Part shown: positions 47,885 to 56,571 of the stretch, in pieces
Layout of the letters: every line of letters starts with the position of its first letter
How positions within the stretch are numbered: the stretch's first letter is position 1
Assembly (NCBI GenBank): GCA_035341665.1
Contig: DAOQVR010000008.1
Span: forward strand, 1-64,000
DNA length: 64,000 nt
Source of the DNA: DAOQVR01 sp035341665
GTDB taxonomy: Bacteria > Chloroflexota > Anaerolineae > JAAYZQ01
Direction of reading: 5' to 3'
Made by a program: the position numbers and the translations under genes
The notes under the pieces: generated by a model
What the model saw: only the letters and a program-made list of their open reading frames with translations
Database searches by the model: none
What the model was told of the DNA's origin: nothing

Positions 47885-49780
47885 CTACGGGTTCACCAGG
47901 TTAACGTTGTACAGACAGGCAATGCTCCAGCCGTCCGTGCAGTCCAACGGCGGCACCGGCGGATTGGTACCGTCACCCTGGTGAGGGAAGCCTGTCCAGA
48001 CGCTCTCGTTCACGGCATGGAACGATTGCGGCCGGTACATCAGGGTGAAAGATGGGATGTCGGTCAAGTAGATGTTGACCAGCTCTGTGTACATCTCTTT
48101 CAGCTTGGCCTCGTCGGTCTCCGCAGGGATCGCGTTGATCAGCTCATCAACTCGCGGATTGCTGTACTGGCCCCAGTTGCCGTTCCAGTTGACCGTCATG
48201 CCCACGAATTCGGAGCTGAGCAGGTGCCTGATACGTCCCCAAGGCTGGGTAGGGCCTGCTCCGTCACTCCACATCATGAAGATGTCATAGCCTTCTGGGA
48301 GCGGCGTGTCCGACTTGGTGACAACGGTCTGGTACACGCCCCACTCCGGGTAATTGGTTGTGATGTCAACCCCTATCTTCTTCCCAGCGGCAGCAACCAC
48401 TTCGATCGCGGCCTGCCAGTCAGACCAGCCATTGGGGCAGGTGGCAACATAGCTGAGCTTCTGACCGTTGAGCTCACGCCAGCCATCACCGTCCGTATCG
48501 ACGATCCCAGCATCATCGAGCAGCTTCTTGGCCCCCTCGATGTCGTTGCCTGCCCACTGTAGCTCCTTTACGGCATCGTGGTCATACAGGGCCTGCTCTC
48601 CTGGGGTCGGATTCATCAGCGATCGCGGGACTTGGTCGAAGGTTGCAGACTGGTTGGTCATGGCGTTGGCGATGATCGTTGGATAGTCTACGGCAATCGC
48701 AATTGCCTTGCGGACCGCCACCTGGTCCAAGCCATACGACTTGAGGTTGAAGAAGGCAGTCGGCAAGCTGGCGCCAATGCCATACGGAGGCTCAGGCAGG
48801 TACGTGGAGATGGGGAGACCGTAGTTGAGCCACAGCACCTGGATGTTCGAGTTGAACTGCTGGCTGACGTCCACCTCGCCCTGGGCCAGGGCCACAGAGC
48901 CGGCGGCATTGTCCTTAAACATCGCGTGCGCCAGGTACTTTGGTACGGGTAGCTTGCCCCACATGGAAGCATCCTGGCCCCAGTAGTTGTCATCGCGTAC
49001 GTAGACAACCTTGGTATCGTCGGCAAAGTGCTTGTGGTAGGGACCAGACCACACAACGTCCTCGGCGGCATCTGCCATGAATGCGGTCGACTCGCCGCCT
49101 GCGCGCGCTTCCAGCGTTTGGGTCCACGCCTTCTGGATGACATAGTTGCCGCTCAAGTAGGCAGCCACCTGGAGAGGGTTGACGGCTTTCCCGTTGTCTC
49201 CCAGCTTCGCCTTGACGACGACCGTCTGGGCATCGACCGCTTCGATCGCGTCGATGTAGTCTTTGAAGTTGTTGCCTGCATTCGTGGAGTACTTGATGTT
49301 CGAGTCCCAGGTATAGGTGACATCCTCGGCGGTGACTGGCGTGCCGTCGCTCCAGTGGGCCGCCTTCTTGAGCTTGAACGTGATCTGGGTCTGACCCGCA
49401 TCCCATTCATACGGGCCATCAGCCAGCAGAGGATACACCTTGCCGTCAAGCATGTTATAGAGGTATGGGGTTTCGAACATGATGACGCGGGCATTATCCT
49501 GCTGGGCAATCGCCATCGCATTGTTCATGCTGGACGAGTATGGATTCCAGCCGACAACCGCGTTCCACTGCTGTCCGTTGAAGTACATGGTCTCACTACG
49601 GGGCAGAGTCTCAGCCTCACCCCCGGTCTCGGCCTCACCCCCGGTCTCGGCTGGTGCCAACACTGTCACCGGCACTTCGACCGTCTCCTTGACAACCTGT
49701 GCGGTGGGCACAGCGCCGCAGCCGGCGACAAGGCCCAGCACCACCAACAGACACAAGCTCGTGAAAACCAGCCTACGCAT
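47885..49780 (-). CDS. Cello-oligosaccharide-type family 5 solute-binding lipoprotein
   Basis: The 631-residue protein has a lipoprotein signal (LVVLGLVAGC lipobox), an AETGGE-repeat linker and the family 5 fold: WSDGTPVTAEDVTYTWDSN, KAIAIAVDYPTIIANAMTN, KLLDDAGIVDTDGDGWRELNG. The LTDIPSFTLMYRPQSFHAV segment is near the end. Family 5 proteins of bacteria that grow on cellulose or hemicellulose commonly bind oligosaccharides. The downstream GH94 gene and the CelR-like operators support that assignment over peptides. A strong ribosome site (AAAGGAGGAGG) precedes the ATG. Confidence 0.92.
   Translation of the reverse strand: MRRLVFTSLCLLVVLGLVAGCGAVPTAQVVKETVEVPVTVLAPAETGGEAETGGEAETLPRSETMYFNGQQWNAVVGWNPYSSSMNNAMAIAQQDNARVIMFETPYLYNMLDGKVYPLLADGPYEWDAGQTQITFKLKKAAHWSDGTPVTAEDVTYTWDSNIKYSTNAGNNFKDYIDAIEAVDAQTVVVKAKLGDNGKAVNPLQVAAYLSGNYVIQKAWTQTLEARAGGESTAFMADAAEDVVWSGPYHKHFADDTKVVYVRDDNYWGQDASMWGKLPVPKYLAHAMFKDNAAGSVALAQGEVDVSQQFNSNIQVLWLNYGLPISTYLPEPPYGIGASLPTAFFNLKSYGLDQVAVRKAIAIAVDYPTIIANAMTNQSATFDQVPRSLMNPTPGEQALYDHDAVKELQWAGNDIEGAKKLLDDAGIVDTDGDGWRELNGQKLSYVATCPNGWSDWQAAIEVVAAAGKKIGVDITTNYPEWGVYQTVVTKSDTPLPEGYDIFMMWSDGAGPTQPWGRIRHLLSSEFVGMTVNWNGNWGQYSNPRVDELINAIPAETDEAKLKEMYTELVNIYLTDIPSFTLMYRPQSFHAVNESVWTGFPHQGDGTNPPVPPLDCTDGWSIACLYNVNLVNP
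49615..49650. repeat. Two tandem 18-base direct repeats in the lipoprotein linker
   Basis: CCTCACCCCCGGTCTCGG occurs twice without a gap (49615-49632 and 49633-49650). It encodes the Ala-Glu-Thr-Gly-Gly-Glu unit of the linker behind the lipid anchor; copy number could vary by slippage. Confidence 0.85.
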
Positions 49781-49857
49781 CGAAAACCTCCTCCTTTACA
49801 TGTTCACATCGTGAGATCGGCTACACACCAACCGCAGGTAGCAGGACGCTGTCGCGC

Positions 49858-49900
49858 ATCACCCCCTCTCCCTATCGCCGGCCAAGGCCTTTCTCACCCC
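49858..49900. repeat. REP-like CCCTCTCCC ... TCTCACCCC element
   Basis: CCCCCTCTCCCTATCG, then GGCCAAGGCC (a 10-base palindrome: GGCC, AA, GGCC allowing a central mismatch), then TTTCTCACCCC lie in the gap between the LacI and binding-protein genes. The same CTCTCCC and GGGTGAG words, in inverted arrangement, are found at 57490-57530. Confidence 0.35.
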
Positions 49901-50913
49901 AACGCCCCACACGACTCCCGTACGACCAAGTGGGTTGGCAGGATGATCCGCTGCGTCGGCGCGCGCTCTTCCGACCCGCTGTCGAGCGAGTCAAGGAGCA
50001 AGTCGGCCGCCATGGAGCCGAGATGCTCGATCGGCTGCCGGACCGTGGTCAGGGCGGGCGCCACGGCCGAGGCAATGCTGATATCGTCGAATCCGACCAG
50101 TGCCACCTCCTGAGGAACTCGGACTCTGGCTTCGCGCAGCGCCTTCAGCGCACCGATCGCCATAACGTCACTGCCGGCGAAGATTGCCGTCGGCGATGCG
50201 GGCAGCAGGTGCTGCACTCCGAGCCTGCCGCTCTGTTCGGTGTAGTCGCCCTCAAAGACCAGGGCATCCACCACAGGAAGCCTGTGCGCCTCAAGCGCCA
50301 GCCGGTACCCGGCCAGCCGATCCGCTCCAGAGGTCATCATCAGCGGTCCCGCAATCGTGGCGACGCGAGTGTGCCCTTGCCGGATCAGATGCTCGACGGC
50401 CGAGCGCGCTCCGGACAGGTTGTCCACATCGACGTAGCTCACCCGCTCATCGGGATGGCTGCCCACCGCCACGAAGGGCACGCCCTCCTTCAGTAGTCTC
50501 CCGAAGAGGGGATCGTCGGTGTGCGCCGATGCAACGACCACGCCATCCAGCTGGCCGCTGCCGATCATACGATCATACATCTCCGGCTGGCCCTCATTCT
50601 CATTGAACAGCGCCAGCAAGAGATGATAGTGCCGCTGGTTGCACTTGAAGGCAATTCCCGTCAGAAGCCGAGGGAAAAACGGATCCGTGAAGAGGCGGTT
50701 CACGCTTTCGGGGATCACCACGGCCACCACCTGGGTGCGCCGCGTCACAAGGCTGCGAGCAGCAGCATGAGGCTGGTAGCCAGTCTCGCGAACGACCGTC
50801 CAGACGCGCTCTCTGACGTCGCTCCGGACCCCCGGCTGGTTGTTCACAACCCGAGAGGCCGTAGAACGAGAAACCCGGGCAAGTTGAGCGATCCCTTCCA
50901 GTGTCAATGCCAC
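49894..50913 (-). CDS. LacI-family repressor (CelR-like)
   Basis: The 339-residue protein has the LacI N-terminal helix-turn-helix and hinge (TLEGIAQLARVSRSTASRVVN, then YQPHAAARSLVTRRT). The sugar-binding periplasmic-type domain follows, ending in LATHLVVRESCG-like sequence (LPTHLVVRESCGALG). The GTG start is at 50913. Two sites with the sequence of CelR boxes lie upstream of it, one over its promoter, so it probably represses itself and is released by cellobiose or another cello-oligosaccharide. It is the first gene of the transport and GH94 operon; a binding-protein promoter must also lie in 49781-49893, where no matching operator is seen. Confidence 0.93.
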   Translation of the reverse strand: MALTLEGIAQLARVSRSTASRVVNNQPGVRSDVRERVWTVVRETGYQPHAAARSLVTRRTQVVAVVIPESVNRLFTDPFFPRLLTGIAFKCNQRHYHLLLALFNENEGQPEMYDRMIGSGQLDGVVVASAHTDDPLFGRLLKEGVPFVAVGSHPDERVSYVDVDNLSGARSAVEHLIRQGHTRVATIAGPLMMTSGADRLAGYRLALEAHRLPVVDALVFEGDYTEQSGRLGVQHLLPASPTAIFAGSDVMAIGALKALREARVRVPQEVALVGFDDISIASAVAPALTTVRQPIEHLGSMAADLLLDSLDSGSEERAPTQRIILPTHLVVRESCGALG

Positions 50914-50932
50914 GACGGCGACCTGCTCTCCC

Positions 50933-50946
50933 CGGGAGCGCTCCCG
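50933..50946. promoter_or_regulatory. CelR-like operator 1 (perfect 14-base palindrome)
   Basis: CGGGAGCGCTCCCG differs only in the outermost pair from the CelR box TGGGAGCGCTCCCA known from Thermobifida fusca. It lies 20 bases upstream of the repressor start codon, downstream of its promoter, and would act as a roadblock or loop partner. Confidence 0.85.
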
Positions 50947-51005
50947 TTCCTAGGCCAGCACGCCGGCCACCACATCGCGGAAACCGGCCCTGTCTGCGTG
51001 TGATC

Positions 51006-51019
51006 TGGGAGCGCTCTCA
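51006..51019. promoter_or_regulatory. CelR-like operator 2 at the repressor transcription start
   Basis: TGGGAGCGCTCTCA matches the CelR box in 13 of 14 positions. It overlaps the predicted +1 of the minus-strand promoter (51053-51025). Its centre is 73 bases from operator 1, about seven helical turns, favouring bridging by a LacI-family dimer or tetramer. Confidence 0.85.
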
Positions 51020-51024
51020 CCTGT

Positions 51025-51053
51025 ATTCTAGCACGACCGCTGCAGTTAGTCAA
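51025..51053 (-). promoter_or_regulatory. Promoter of the LacI-type repressor
   Basis: -35 TTGACT (51053-51048) and extended -10 TGCTAGAAT (TAGAAT at 51030-51025) are spaced 17 bases apart. The leader of about 105 bases includes both operators. Confidence 0.8.
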
Positions 51054-51094
51054 GGGGTCTGACCAAGAAATGCCCGCCAAATACCGACAGAAAC

Positions 51095-51123
51095 TGGACA
51101 AGTCCTCCCCCATCGGGTATGCT
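51095..51123 (+). promoter_or_regulatory. Promoter of the M42 peptidase gene
   Basis: TGGACA (51095-51100) and TATGCT (51118-51123) are spaced 17 bases apart, with a leader of about 42 bases. It is divergent from the repressor promoter but its -10 is over 100 bases from the nearer operator. Confidence 0.6.
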
Positions 51124-51171
51124 GGGCGCCCCTGCATAGGAATGAAGCCCAGAAAACCAACAGGAGGAACC

Positions 51172-52242
51172 ATGGATCAGACAGAGGCGTTGCTGAAGGA
51201 AATCACCGAGGCCAGCGGCGTGCCGGGCTACGAGGAGGCAGTGCGAGCTGTCATGCGCAAGCACCTGGAAGGAGTTGCCGCCATCGAGCAGGACAGGATG
51301 GGCAGCTTCATCGCGAGCCACAAGGGCACGAGCGCAGGACCGAGCATTATGCTGGCGGGGCACATGGACGAGATCGGCTTCATGGTCCGCATGATAACAA
51401 AGGAAGGCTTCATCAAGTTCGTGCCGCTTGGGGGCTGGTGGGACATGGTCCTGCTCGGCCATCGCGTATCCATCAAGACCGCAAAGGGCGATGTCCTCGG
51501 CGTGCTGGGTGCGAAGCCTCCCCATATTCTCTCCGATGAGGAGCGCAAGAAGATGGTCGACAAGAAAGACATGTACATCGACGTCGGCGCTCGGTCTGAG
51601 GAAGAAGTACGCGAGATGGGCATCCGCCCGGGCGACCCGATCATCCCTATCAGCGACTTTGCCGTAATGGGGCATCCCCGCGTGTACCTCTCAAAGGCAT
51701 TCGACAACCGGATCGGCTGCGCACTCGCGATGCAGGCCTTGCAGCAGGTGGCGCTGGAGGGGCATCCGAACTCGGTGTATGCCGTCGGTACTGTCCAGGA
51801 GGAAGTCGGTTTGCGCGGGGCCAAGACGTCTTCTTTTGCCATTAACCCCGACGTCGGCATTGTCCTTGAGGTGGACATCGCCGGCGACGTTCCGGGAATC
51901 CGACCGGAGGAATCGTCCATCAAGATGGGCGGTGGCCCGAGCCTGCTCCTCTACGACGCCCGCATGATACCCCATCTCAAGCTTCGTGACCTCGTCATCG
52001 CCACGGCTGAGGAGCTGGAGATCCCACTCCAGTTCTCGGCGATGCCGGGTGGGGCGACAGACGGGGCTATGATTCAGTCAAACAGCGTAGGGGTACCGAC
52101 GGTCGTACTCGCCGTGCCAACGCGCCACATACACAGCCATAACAGTATTCTGTGTCGAGATGACTACGACCAAGCACTCAGACTCGTCGTCGCCGTGATC
52201 AAGAAACTCGACTCGGCCACGGTCAGCACGATCTGCAGCTAG
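51172..52242 (+). CDS. M42-family metallopeptidase (aminopeptidase; endoglucanase M-like)
   Basis: These cytoplasmic dizinc aminopeptidases form dodecameric TET assemblies. The 356-residue protein has the first-metal motif AGHMDEIGFMV, DNRIGCA (Asp bridging the metals), catalytic Glu and ligand in GTVQEEVGLRGAKTS, Asp ligand EVDIAGD and the C-terminal His ligand RHIHSHNS. The ATG at 51172 has AGGAGG 4-9 bases upstream. Homologues were once called endoglucanase M, and its position beside the cello-oligosaccharide regulator recalls this, but peptidase activity is the safer call. Confidence 0.93.
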   Translation: MDQTEALLKEITEASGVPGYEEAVRAVMRKHLEGVAAIEQDRMGSFIASHKGTSAGPSIMLAGHMDEIGFMVRMITKEGFIKFVPLGGWWDMVLLGHRVSIKTAKGDVLGVLGAKPPHILSDEERKKMVDKKDMYIDVGARSEEEVREMGIRPGDPIIPISDFAVMGHPRVYLSKAFDNRIGCALAMQALQQVALEGHPNSVYAVGTVQEEVGLRGAKTSSFAINPDVGIVLEVDIAGDVPGIRPEESSIKMGGGPSLLLYDARMIPHLKLRDLVIATAEELEIPLQFSAMPGGATDGAMIQSNSVGVPTVVLAVPTRHIHSHNSILCRDDYDQALRLVVAVIKKLDSATVSTICS

Positions 52243-52314
52243 CCGATGTGCCTGTGATCTGACCACAGGGACGCGGCGACAGCAGAGGAGCCTCAGACCC
52301 GGCCTGCGGGCGAT

Positions 52315-52343
52315 TTGCGGTGCCATCGCTGCCCTGCTATAAT
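52315..52343 (+). promoter_or_regulatory. Promoter of the ATP synthase operon
   Basis: TTGCGG (52315-52320) and consensus extended -10 TGCTATAAT (TATAAT at 52338-52343) are 17 bases apart. The transcription start would be near 52350, about 30 bases before the first gene. Confidence 0.8.
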
Positions 52344-52379
52344 CGCCCCAGTCCGTCCGTGGGGGAAAGGCACACGCCG

Positions 52380-52646
52380 GTGAAGCAGTGGAGCGCCTTC
52401 GGCCTCGCGATGCAGCTGAGCTGGACCTTGCTGTTCTCGCTCATGGTCCCCCTGGGAGTCGGAGTACTGCTTTACAGACACACCAGCATTGGCGTGTGGG
52501 GCATCCTGCTGGGCGCTGGCCTGGGGGTCTTGGCTTCTACGGTGGGTGTCGCTCGTATGGCCATGAGGATGTTCTCCACAACACCGGATGACAACGAGAG
52601 CCAGACCGAGAAGGCCATCGAGGGCGAGGAGGAGTCGGACCAGTGA
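52380..52646 (+). CDS. ATP synthase-associated small membrane protein (AtpZ/AtpI-like)
   Basis: The 88-residue protein has two membrane helices (FGLAMQLSWTLLFSLMVPLGVGVLL and WGILLGAGLGVLASTVGVA) and an acidic tail, as in the AtpZ/AtpI group that assists c-ring assembly or Mg transport for the F0 sector. The GTG start at 52380 has GGAAAGG about ten bases upstream. Its stop overlaps the atpB start (GTGA). Confidence 0.82.
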   Translation: MKQWSAFGLAMQLSWTLLFSLMVPLGVGVLLYRHTSIGVWGILLGAGLGVLASTVGVARMAMRMFSTTPDDNESQTEKAIEGEEESDQ

Positions 52647-53638
52647 GGAAGCTTCTGTCGCGCAAGGTACTGATCCCAGTTGGGATCCTGACGGCCGCCC
52701 TGGTGCTGCTTTCGCTACTTGGCATTCCTAAGGTTGTCCTCCCCGAGATATCCATCCCTGCCGAGACCGTGTTCGAGCTGTTCGGCTTCAAGATAACCAA
52801 CACCCTCCTCGCCACATGGCTGACAATGCTGCTGCTGATCGTCGGCTCCTGGGCCATCACACGGAAGATGAGAGAGGTGCCTAGGCGCTGGCAGAGTGGC
52901 CTCGAGATGATTGTGGAGAGCCTCCTCGGTCTGGTGGAAGGCGCGGCGGGTCGCAAGTGGGCACGACGATTTCTGCCTGTCGTGGCGACCATCTTCTTGT
53001 TCCTGCTGCTATCCAACTGGCTGGGCCTCACGCCCCTGTTCGGCGGCTGGGGCGTTCTGCACGAGTCGCACGAGGAGGGCAAGGGCGTGCCGGTTGTCTG
53101 GAACGGTTCGCACACTTTGGGCATAATTGTCCGGGAGGACAAGACTGGCGAAGCGGAGGGGCACTATATCCTGGCCCCCATGTTCCGCTCGGCTGCCACC
53201 GACATGAACACAACCATCGCCCTTGCACTGGTATCGGTCGTGCTCACCCAGTACTTTGGACTAAAGGCGCTGGGCGTACCCTACTTCGGCAAGTTCATCG
53301 CCGTCAAGCGCGTCGTGCAGGCATTCACCAAGCGAGGCCAGGGCTGTACTGGACGGATCGGCGCCTTCTTCATGGGCATTATCGACATCTTCGTTGGCGT
53401 CATCGAGACGATCAGCGAGTTCGGCAAGATCATCTCCTTCTCCTTTCGTCTTTTCGGCAACGTGATGGCCGGCGAGGTCCTCCTGGGCGTCATCGGCTTC
53501 CTCATTCCCTATCTGGTTTCGCTGCCCTTCTATGGGCTGGAGCTCTTTGTTGGATTCGTGCAGGCACTGGTCTTTATGATGCTGACTGTCGCGTTCTTTG
53601 TCACGGCAATCAGCAGCCACGGCGCAGAGTCACACTAG
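52643..53638 (+). CDS. atpB: ATP synthase F0 subunit a
   Basis: The 331-residue protein forms the proton half-channels against the c-ring. It has the essential Arg helix (FRLFGNVMAGEVLLGVIGFLI) and the C-terminal FVQALVFMMLTVAFFV. A hydrophilic insertion between helices (EEGKGVPVVWNGSHTLG to HYILAPMFRSAATDMN) makes it longer than the Escherichia coli protein (271). GTG start, overlapping the preceding stop by 4 bases. Confidence 0.95.
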   Translation: MRKLLSRKVLIPVGILTAALVLLSLLGIPKVVLPEISIPAETVFELFGFKITNTLLATWLTMLLLIVGSWAITRKMREVPRRWQSGLEMIVESLLGLVEGAAGRKWARRFLPVVATIFLFLLLSNWLGLTPLFGGWGVLHESHEEGKGVPVVWNGSHTLGIIVREDKTGEAEGHYILAPMFRSAATDMNTTIALALVSVVLTQYFGLKALGVPYFGKFIAVKRVVQAFTKRGQGCTGRIGAFFMGIIDIFVGVIETISEFGKIISFSFRLFGNVMAGEVLLGVIGFLIPYLVSLPFYGLELFVGFVQALVFMMLTVAFFVTAISSHGAESH

Positions 53639-53669
53639 ATACGAGTAGAGTCAAGGAGGATACCCGCAA

Positions 53670-53900
53670 ATGGAACCAGCAGCTGTCCAGTTTCTCGCGT
53701 CGGCAATCGCAATCGGCCTGGGCGCCCTCGGGCCCGGTCTGGGCCTTGGCTTCATCGGCGCCAAAGCGATGGAGGCTCTGGGCCGCAACCCCGAAGCCGC
53801 CGACAAGATCTTTGTGCCGCTGATCCTGAGCCTGGCTTTCACGGAAGCGATCGGCATCTATGCCCTCGTGGTGGCACTGATTATCAAGTTCGTCGGCTAG
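53670..53900 (+). CDS. atpE: ATP synthase F0 subunit c
   Basis: The 76-residue hairpin protein has an inner helix rich in Gly (AIGLGALGPGLGLGFIGAK) and the polar loop RNPE. The outer helix holds the ion-carrying Glu59 (FTEAIGIYALVVALII). The residue after Glu59 is Ala, not the Ser/Thr of sodium-type rings, and no inner-helix Gln is in the usual place, so proton coupling is expected. The ribosome site AAGGAGG is clear. Confidence 0.97.
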   Translation: MEPAAVQFLASAIAIGLGALGPGLGLGFIGAKAMEALGRNPEAADKIFVPLILSLAFTEAIGIYALVVALIIKFVG

Positions 53901-53937
53901 CGAACCGCAGCCGCCCGCACTGAGTGGAGGTTCTCGC

Positions 53938-54432
53938 TTGGAAGCATTAGGCATTAACCTAGGCTATCTGGTCTCGCAGCTCGTCAACTTCACGCTCTTG
54001 GTCGTGCTGCTCTACTTCGTGGCTTACAAACCAATTCTGCGCATGCTCGATGAGCGATCTGCTCGGATCAAGAAAGGCCTTGAAGACGCAGAGACCGCAG
54101 CGAAACGTGCCGCTGAGATGGAGCAGGAATTTGAGCGGCGGATGGGCGAGGCACGGAAACAGGGACAGGAGCTGGTTGCGCAGGCGACCCAGCTCAGCGA
54201 GAGGGCCCGGCAGGAGATTCTGGACAAGGCGCGCGAGGAGGCCCGAGGTTTGGTCGACAAGGCCAAGGAAGAGATCGACCTTGAGAGGGACGCAGCCATT
54301 GGTGAGTTGAGGCAGCAGGTAGCCGAGCTCTCGCTGGCCATCTCGCAGAAGGTCCTGGGTGAGTCACTCGACGAGGAGGCCCAGCGCCGCCTGGTTGCCC
54401 GCTTCTTGGACGAGACTGAGGAGCTCAAGTGA
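53938..54432 (+). CDS. atpF: ATP synthase F0 subunit b
   Basis: The 164-residue protein has an N-terminal membrane helix (YLVSQLVNFTLLVVLLYFVAY) and a long charged coiled coil (DERSARIKKGLEDAETAAKR and onward) forming the peripheral stalk. Initiation at TTG 53938 is supported by GGAGG 8 bases upstream and by the position of the helix. Its stop overlaps the atpH start. Confidence 0.95.
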   Translation: MEALGINLGYLVSQLVNFTLLVVLLYFVAYKPILRMLDERSARIKKGLEDAETAAKRAAEMEQEFERRMGEARKQGQELVAQATQLSERARQEILDKAREEARGLVDKAKEEIDLERDAAIGELRQQVAELSLAISQKVLGESLDEEAQRRLVARFLDETEELK

Positions 54433-54953
54433 GCGCGCACGCCCGACCACAAGACTACGCCCGCGCCATCCTGGACCTCGCCATGGAGGAATGGCTCCGG
54501 CAGCTGCATGACGTTCAGAAGGCATTGGCCGCAAGCGCCTCCCTCACAACGGCCGTCAGGGATGGCACGGTGCCGATATCGGAGAGGCTGCAGCGGATCG
54601 AGGCCGCCGCGGTGCCTGACGGACTGAGCGAGGGAGTCCGAAAGACGCTGGGCACCCTGCTGGAATCTGGCCAGATAGACCTGCTGGGGCGCATCCTGGC
54701 GGAGCTAGAGCAGTTGGCCAAGCCAAGGGCCGAGAAGCGGATCGCTCGGGTTACCAGTGCCGTTGCGCTGACTGGTGCTGAGCAAACAGCATTCCGAAAT
54801 CGGCTCACGGCCATGTTCGGCATGGACCTGGACCTGCAGTTTGGCGTCGACCGAGCGCTGATAGGCGGCGTGGTGCTGCGCGTCGGCGACCAGGTGATCG
54901 ACGGCAGCGTGGCGGGCAAGCTGGCGGCCATGCGCGACAGTCTGACGGCGTAG
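54429..54953 (+). CDS. atpH: ATP synthase F1 subunit delta
   Basis: The 174-residue protein links stator stalk and F1 head. It has an N-terminal helical domain beginning DYARAILDLAMEEWLRQLHD and the C-terminal family motif region (DRALIGGVVLRVGDQVIDGSVAGKL, in parts). GTG start, overlapping the atpF stop (GTGA). The length is normal. Confidence 0.94.
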   Translation: MSAHARPQDYARAILDLAMEEWLRQLHDVQKALAASASLTTAVRDGTVPISERLQRIEAAAVPDGLSEGVRKTLGTLLESGQIDLLGRILAELEQLAKPRAEKRIARVTSAVALTGAEQTAFRNRLTAMFGMDLDLQFGVDRALIGGVVLRVGDQVIDGSVAGKLAAMRDSLTA

Positions 54954-55017
54954 GCGGCAGCGCGTTGGGCGAGGCCGAGCGGCCAAGCCCGGCGTCTGAC
55001 ATGTAATGGAGGCATGC

Positions 55018-56544
55018 ATGCCGTTACCAACCAGAGAGATTGCAGAGACCCTCAAACAGCAGATCGAGGCCTTCGATGCGCCGCTGCGCGCGGTAGACGT
55101 AGGCACAGTCCTGGAGGTTGGCGATGGCATCGCCCGAGCCGATGGCCTTGCGGGCGTCATGGCCATGGAGCTTGTCGAGTTCCCACCCAAACCCGGTCAG
55201 CCAGAGGCGACCATGGGCCTCGTCCTCAACCTGGAGGCTGACAGCGCCGGCATCATCATCATGGGCGACTATACCGCCATCGACGAAGGCGACACAGTCC
55301 GCGGTACCGGACGCATCGTCTCAGTCCCGGTAGGTGAAGCCCTCATCGGCCGTGTAGTGAATGCACTTGGTGAGCCGATCGACGGCAAAGGTCCTATCCG
55401 TTCCACGCGTCTTCGCACTATTGAGCGCATTGCACCCAACGTCGTCGTTCGCGAGAGCGTGAACCGCCCCGTCCAGACTGGCATCAAGGCCATCGACTCG
55501 ATGATTCCGATTGGCCGAGGTCAACGCGAGCTGATCATTGGCGACCGCCAGACAGGCAAGACCGCCCTCGCGGTCGACACCATCATCAACCAGAAGGGCA
55601 AAGACCTCATCTGCATCTATGTCGCCATTGGCCAGAAGCTGGCCCAGGTCGCCCAGGTGGTCGCTACCCTAGAGCAGCGCGGCGCCATGCAACACACCAT
55701 CGTCGTCGTTGCTTCGGCCTCTGAGCCGGCGGCGCTCCAGTACATCGCCCCCTACGCCGGCTGTGCCATGGGCGAGGAGTTCATGGAGCAGGGTAGGGAC
55801 GCCCTCATTGTCTACGACGACCTCTCCAAGCACGCGTGGGCTTACCGGCAAGTCTCCCTCCTTCTGCGCCGCCCGCCTGGTCGCGAGGCATATCCCGGCG
55901 ATGTTTTCTACCTCCATTCGCGGCTCCTTGAGCGCGCAGCCAAGCTCCACTCAGACCATGGGGGAGGCTCACTCACAGCGCTCCCGATCATCGAGACCCA
56001 AGCGGGCGATGTATCAGCCTACATCCCGACCAACGTCATCTCGATTACCGATGGGCAGATCTACCTGGAGAGTGATCTGTTCTACGCTGGTATCCGCCCT
56101 GCTGTTAACGCCGGCCTGTCGGTGTCGCGTGTCGGCGGAGCCGCACAGGTGGGAGCCATGCGCCAGGTCGCAGGCCGGATGCGCCTGGACATGGCTTCCT
56201 TCCGGGAGTTGGCAGCCTTCGCGCAGTTTGGCTCTGACCTAGACGATGCCACACGGCGGCAACTGGACCGAGGCCTCCGGACCCAGGAAGTCCTGAAGCA
56301 ACAGCAGTACGTCCCAATGCCATTGGCCGACCAGGTCATGATCTTCTTCGCAATCGCCAACGGCTACCTTGACGATGTGCCCATCCGCCGTGTCAGTCAG
56401 TTCGAGGTTGCCTTCTTGCGGCACATGAATGCTAGCCACCCAGAGCTAGTGCAGTTGCTAGCGGCCGGTAACAGGTTGGGTGAGGATGCGCAGGGCGCCT
56501 TGGGACAAGCTATCATGGATTTCAAGGCGAACGCCACCTATTAG
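55018..56544 (+). CDS. atpA: ATP synthase F1 subunit alpha
   Basis: The 508-residue regulatory nucleotide-binding subunit has P-loop GDRQTGKTALAVDT (residues 175-188), and the late PALNAGLSVSRVGGAAQ-like alpha/beta signature is written as RPAVNAGLSVSRVGGAAQ. The ATG at 55018 has TGGAGG 5-10 bases upstream; the in-frame ATG at 55006 lies before that site and is less likely. It follows atpH by 64 bases. Confidence 0.97.
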   Translation: MPLPTREIAETLKQQIEAFDAPLRAVDVGTVLEVGDGIARADGLAGVMAMELVEFPPKPGQPEATMGLVLNLEADSAGIIIMGDYTAIDEGDTVRGTGRIVSVPVGEALIGRVVNALGEPIDGKGPIRSTRLRTIERIAPNVVVRESVNRPVQTGIKAIDSMIPIGRGQRELIIGDRQTGKTALAVDTIINQKGKDLICIYVAIGQKLAQVAQVVATLEQRGAMQHTIVVVASASEPAALQYIAPYAGCAMGEEFMEQGRDALIVYDDLSKHAWAYRQVSLLLRRPPGREAYPGDVFYLHSRLLERAAKLHSDHGGGSLTALPIIETQAGDVSAYIPTNVISITDGQIYLESDLFYAGIRPAVNAGLSVSRVGGAAQVGAMRQVAGRMRLDMASFRELAAFAQFGSDLDDATRRQLDRGLRTQEVLKQQQYVPMPLADQVMIFFAIANGYLDDVPIRRVSQFEVAFLRHMNASHPELVQLLAAGNRLGEDAQGALGQAIMDFKANATY

Positions 56545-56571
56545 CGCACGAGACCATCTTAGGAGCCTACT

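Noticed and set aside
51172..52242. Endoglucanase assignment for the M42 gene
   Set aside because: The ligands and motifs are those of dizinc aminopeptidases; the cellulase name for relatives is historical.
53670..53900. Sodium-coupled ATP synthase
   Set aside because: Subunit c lacks the Gln and Ser/Thr sodium ligands around Glu59.
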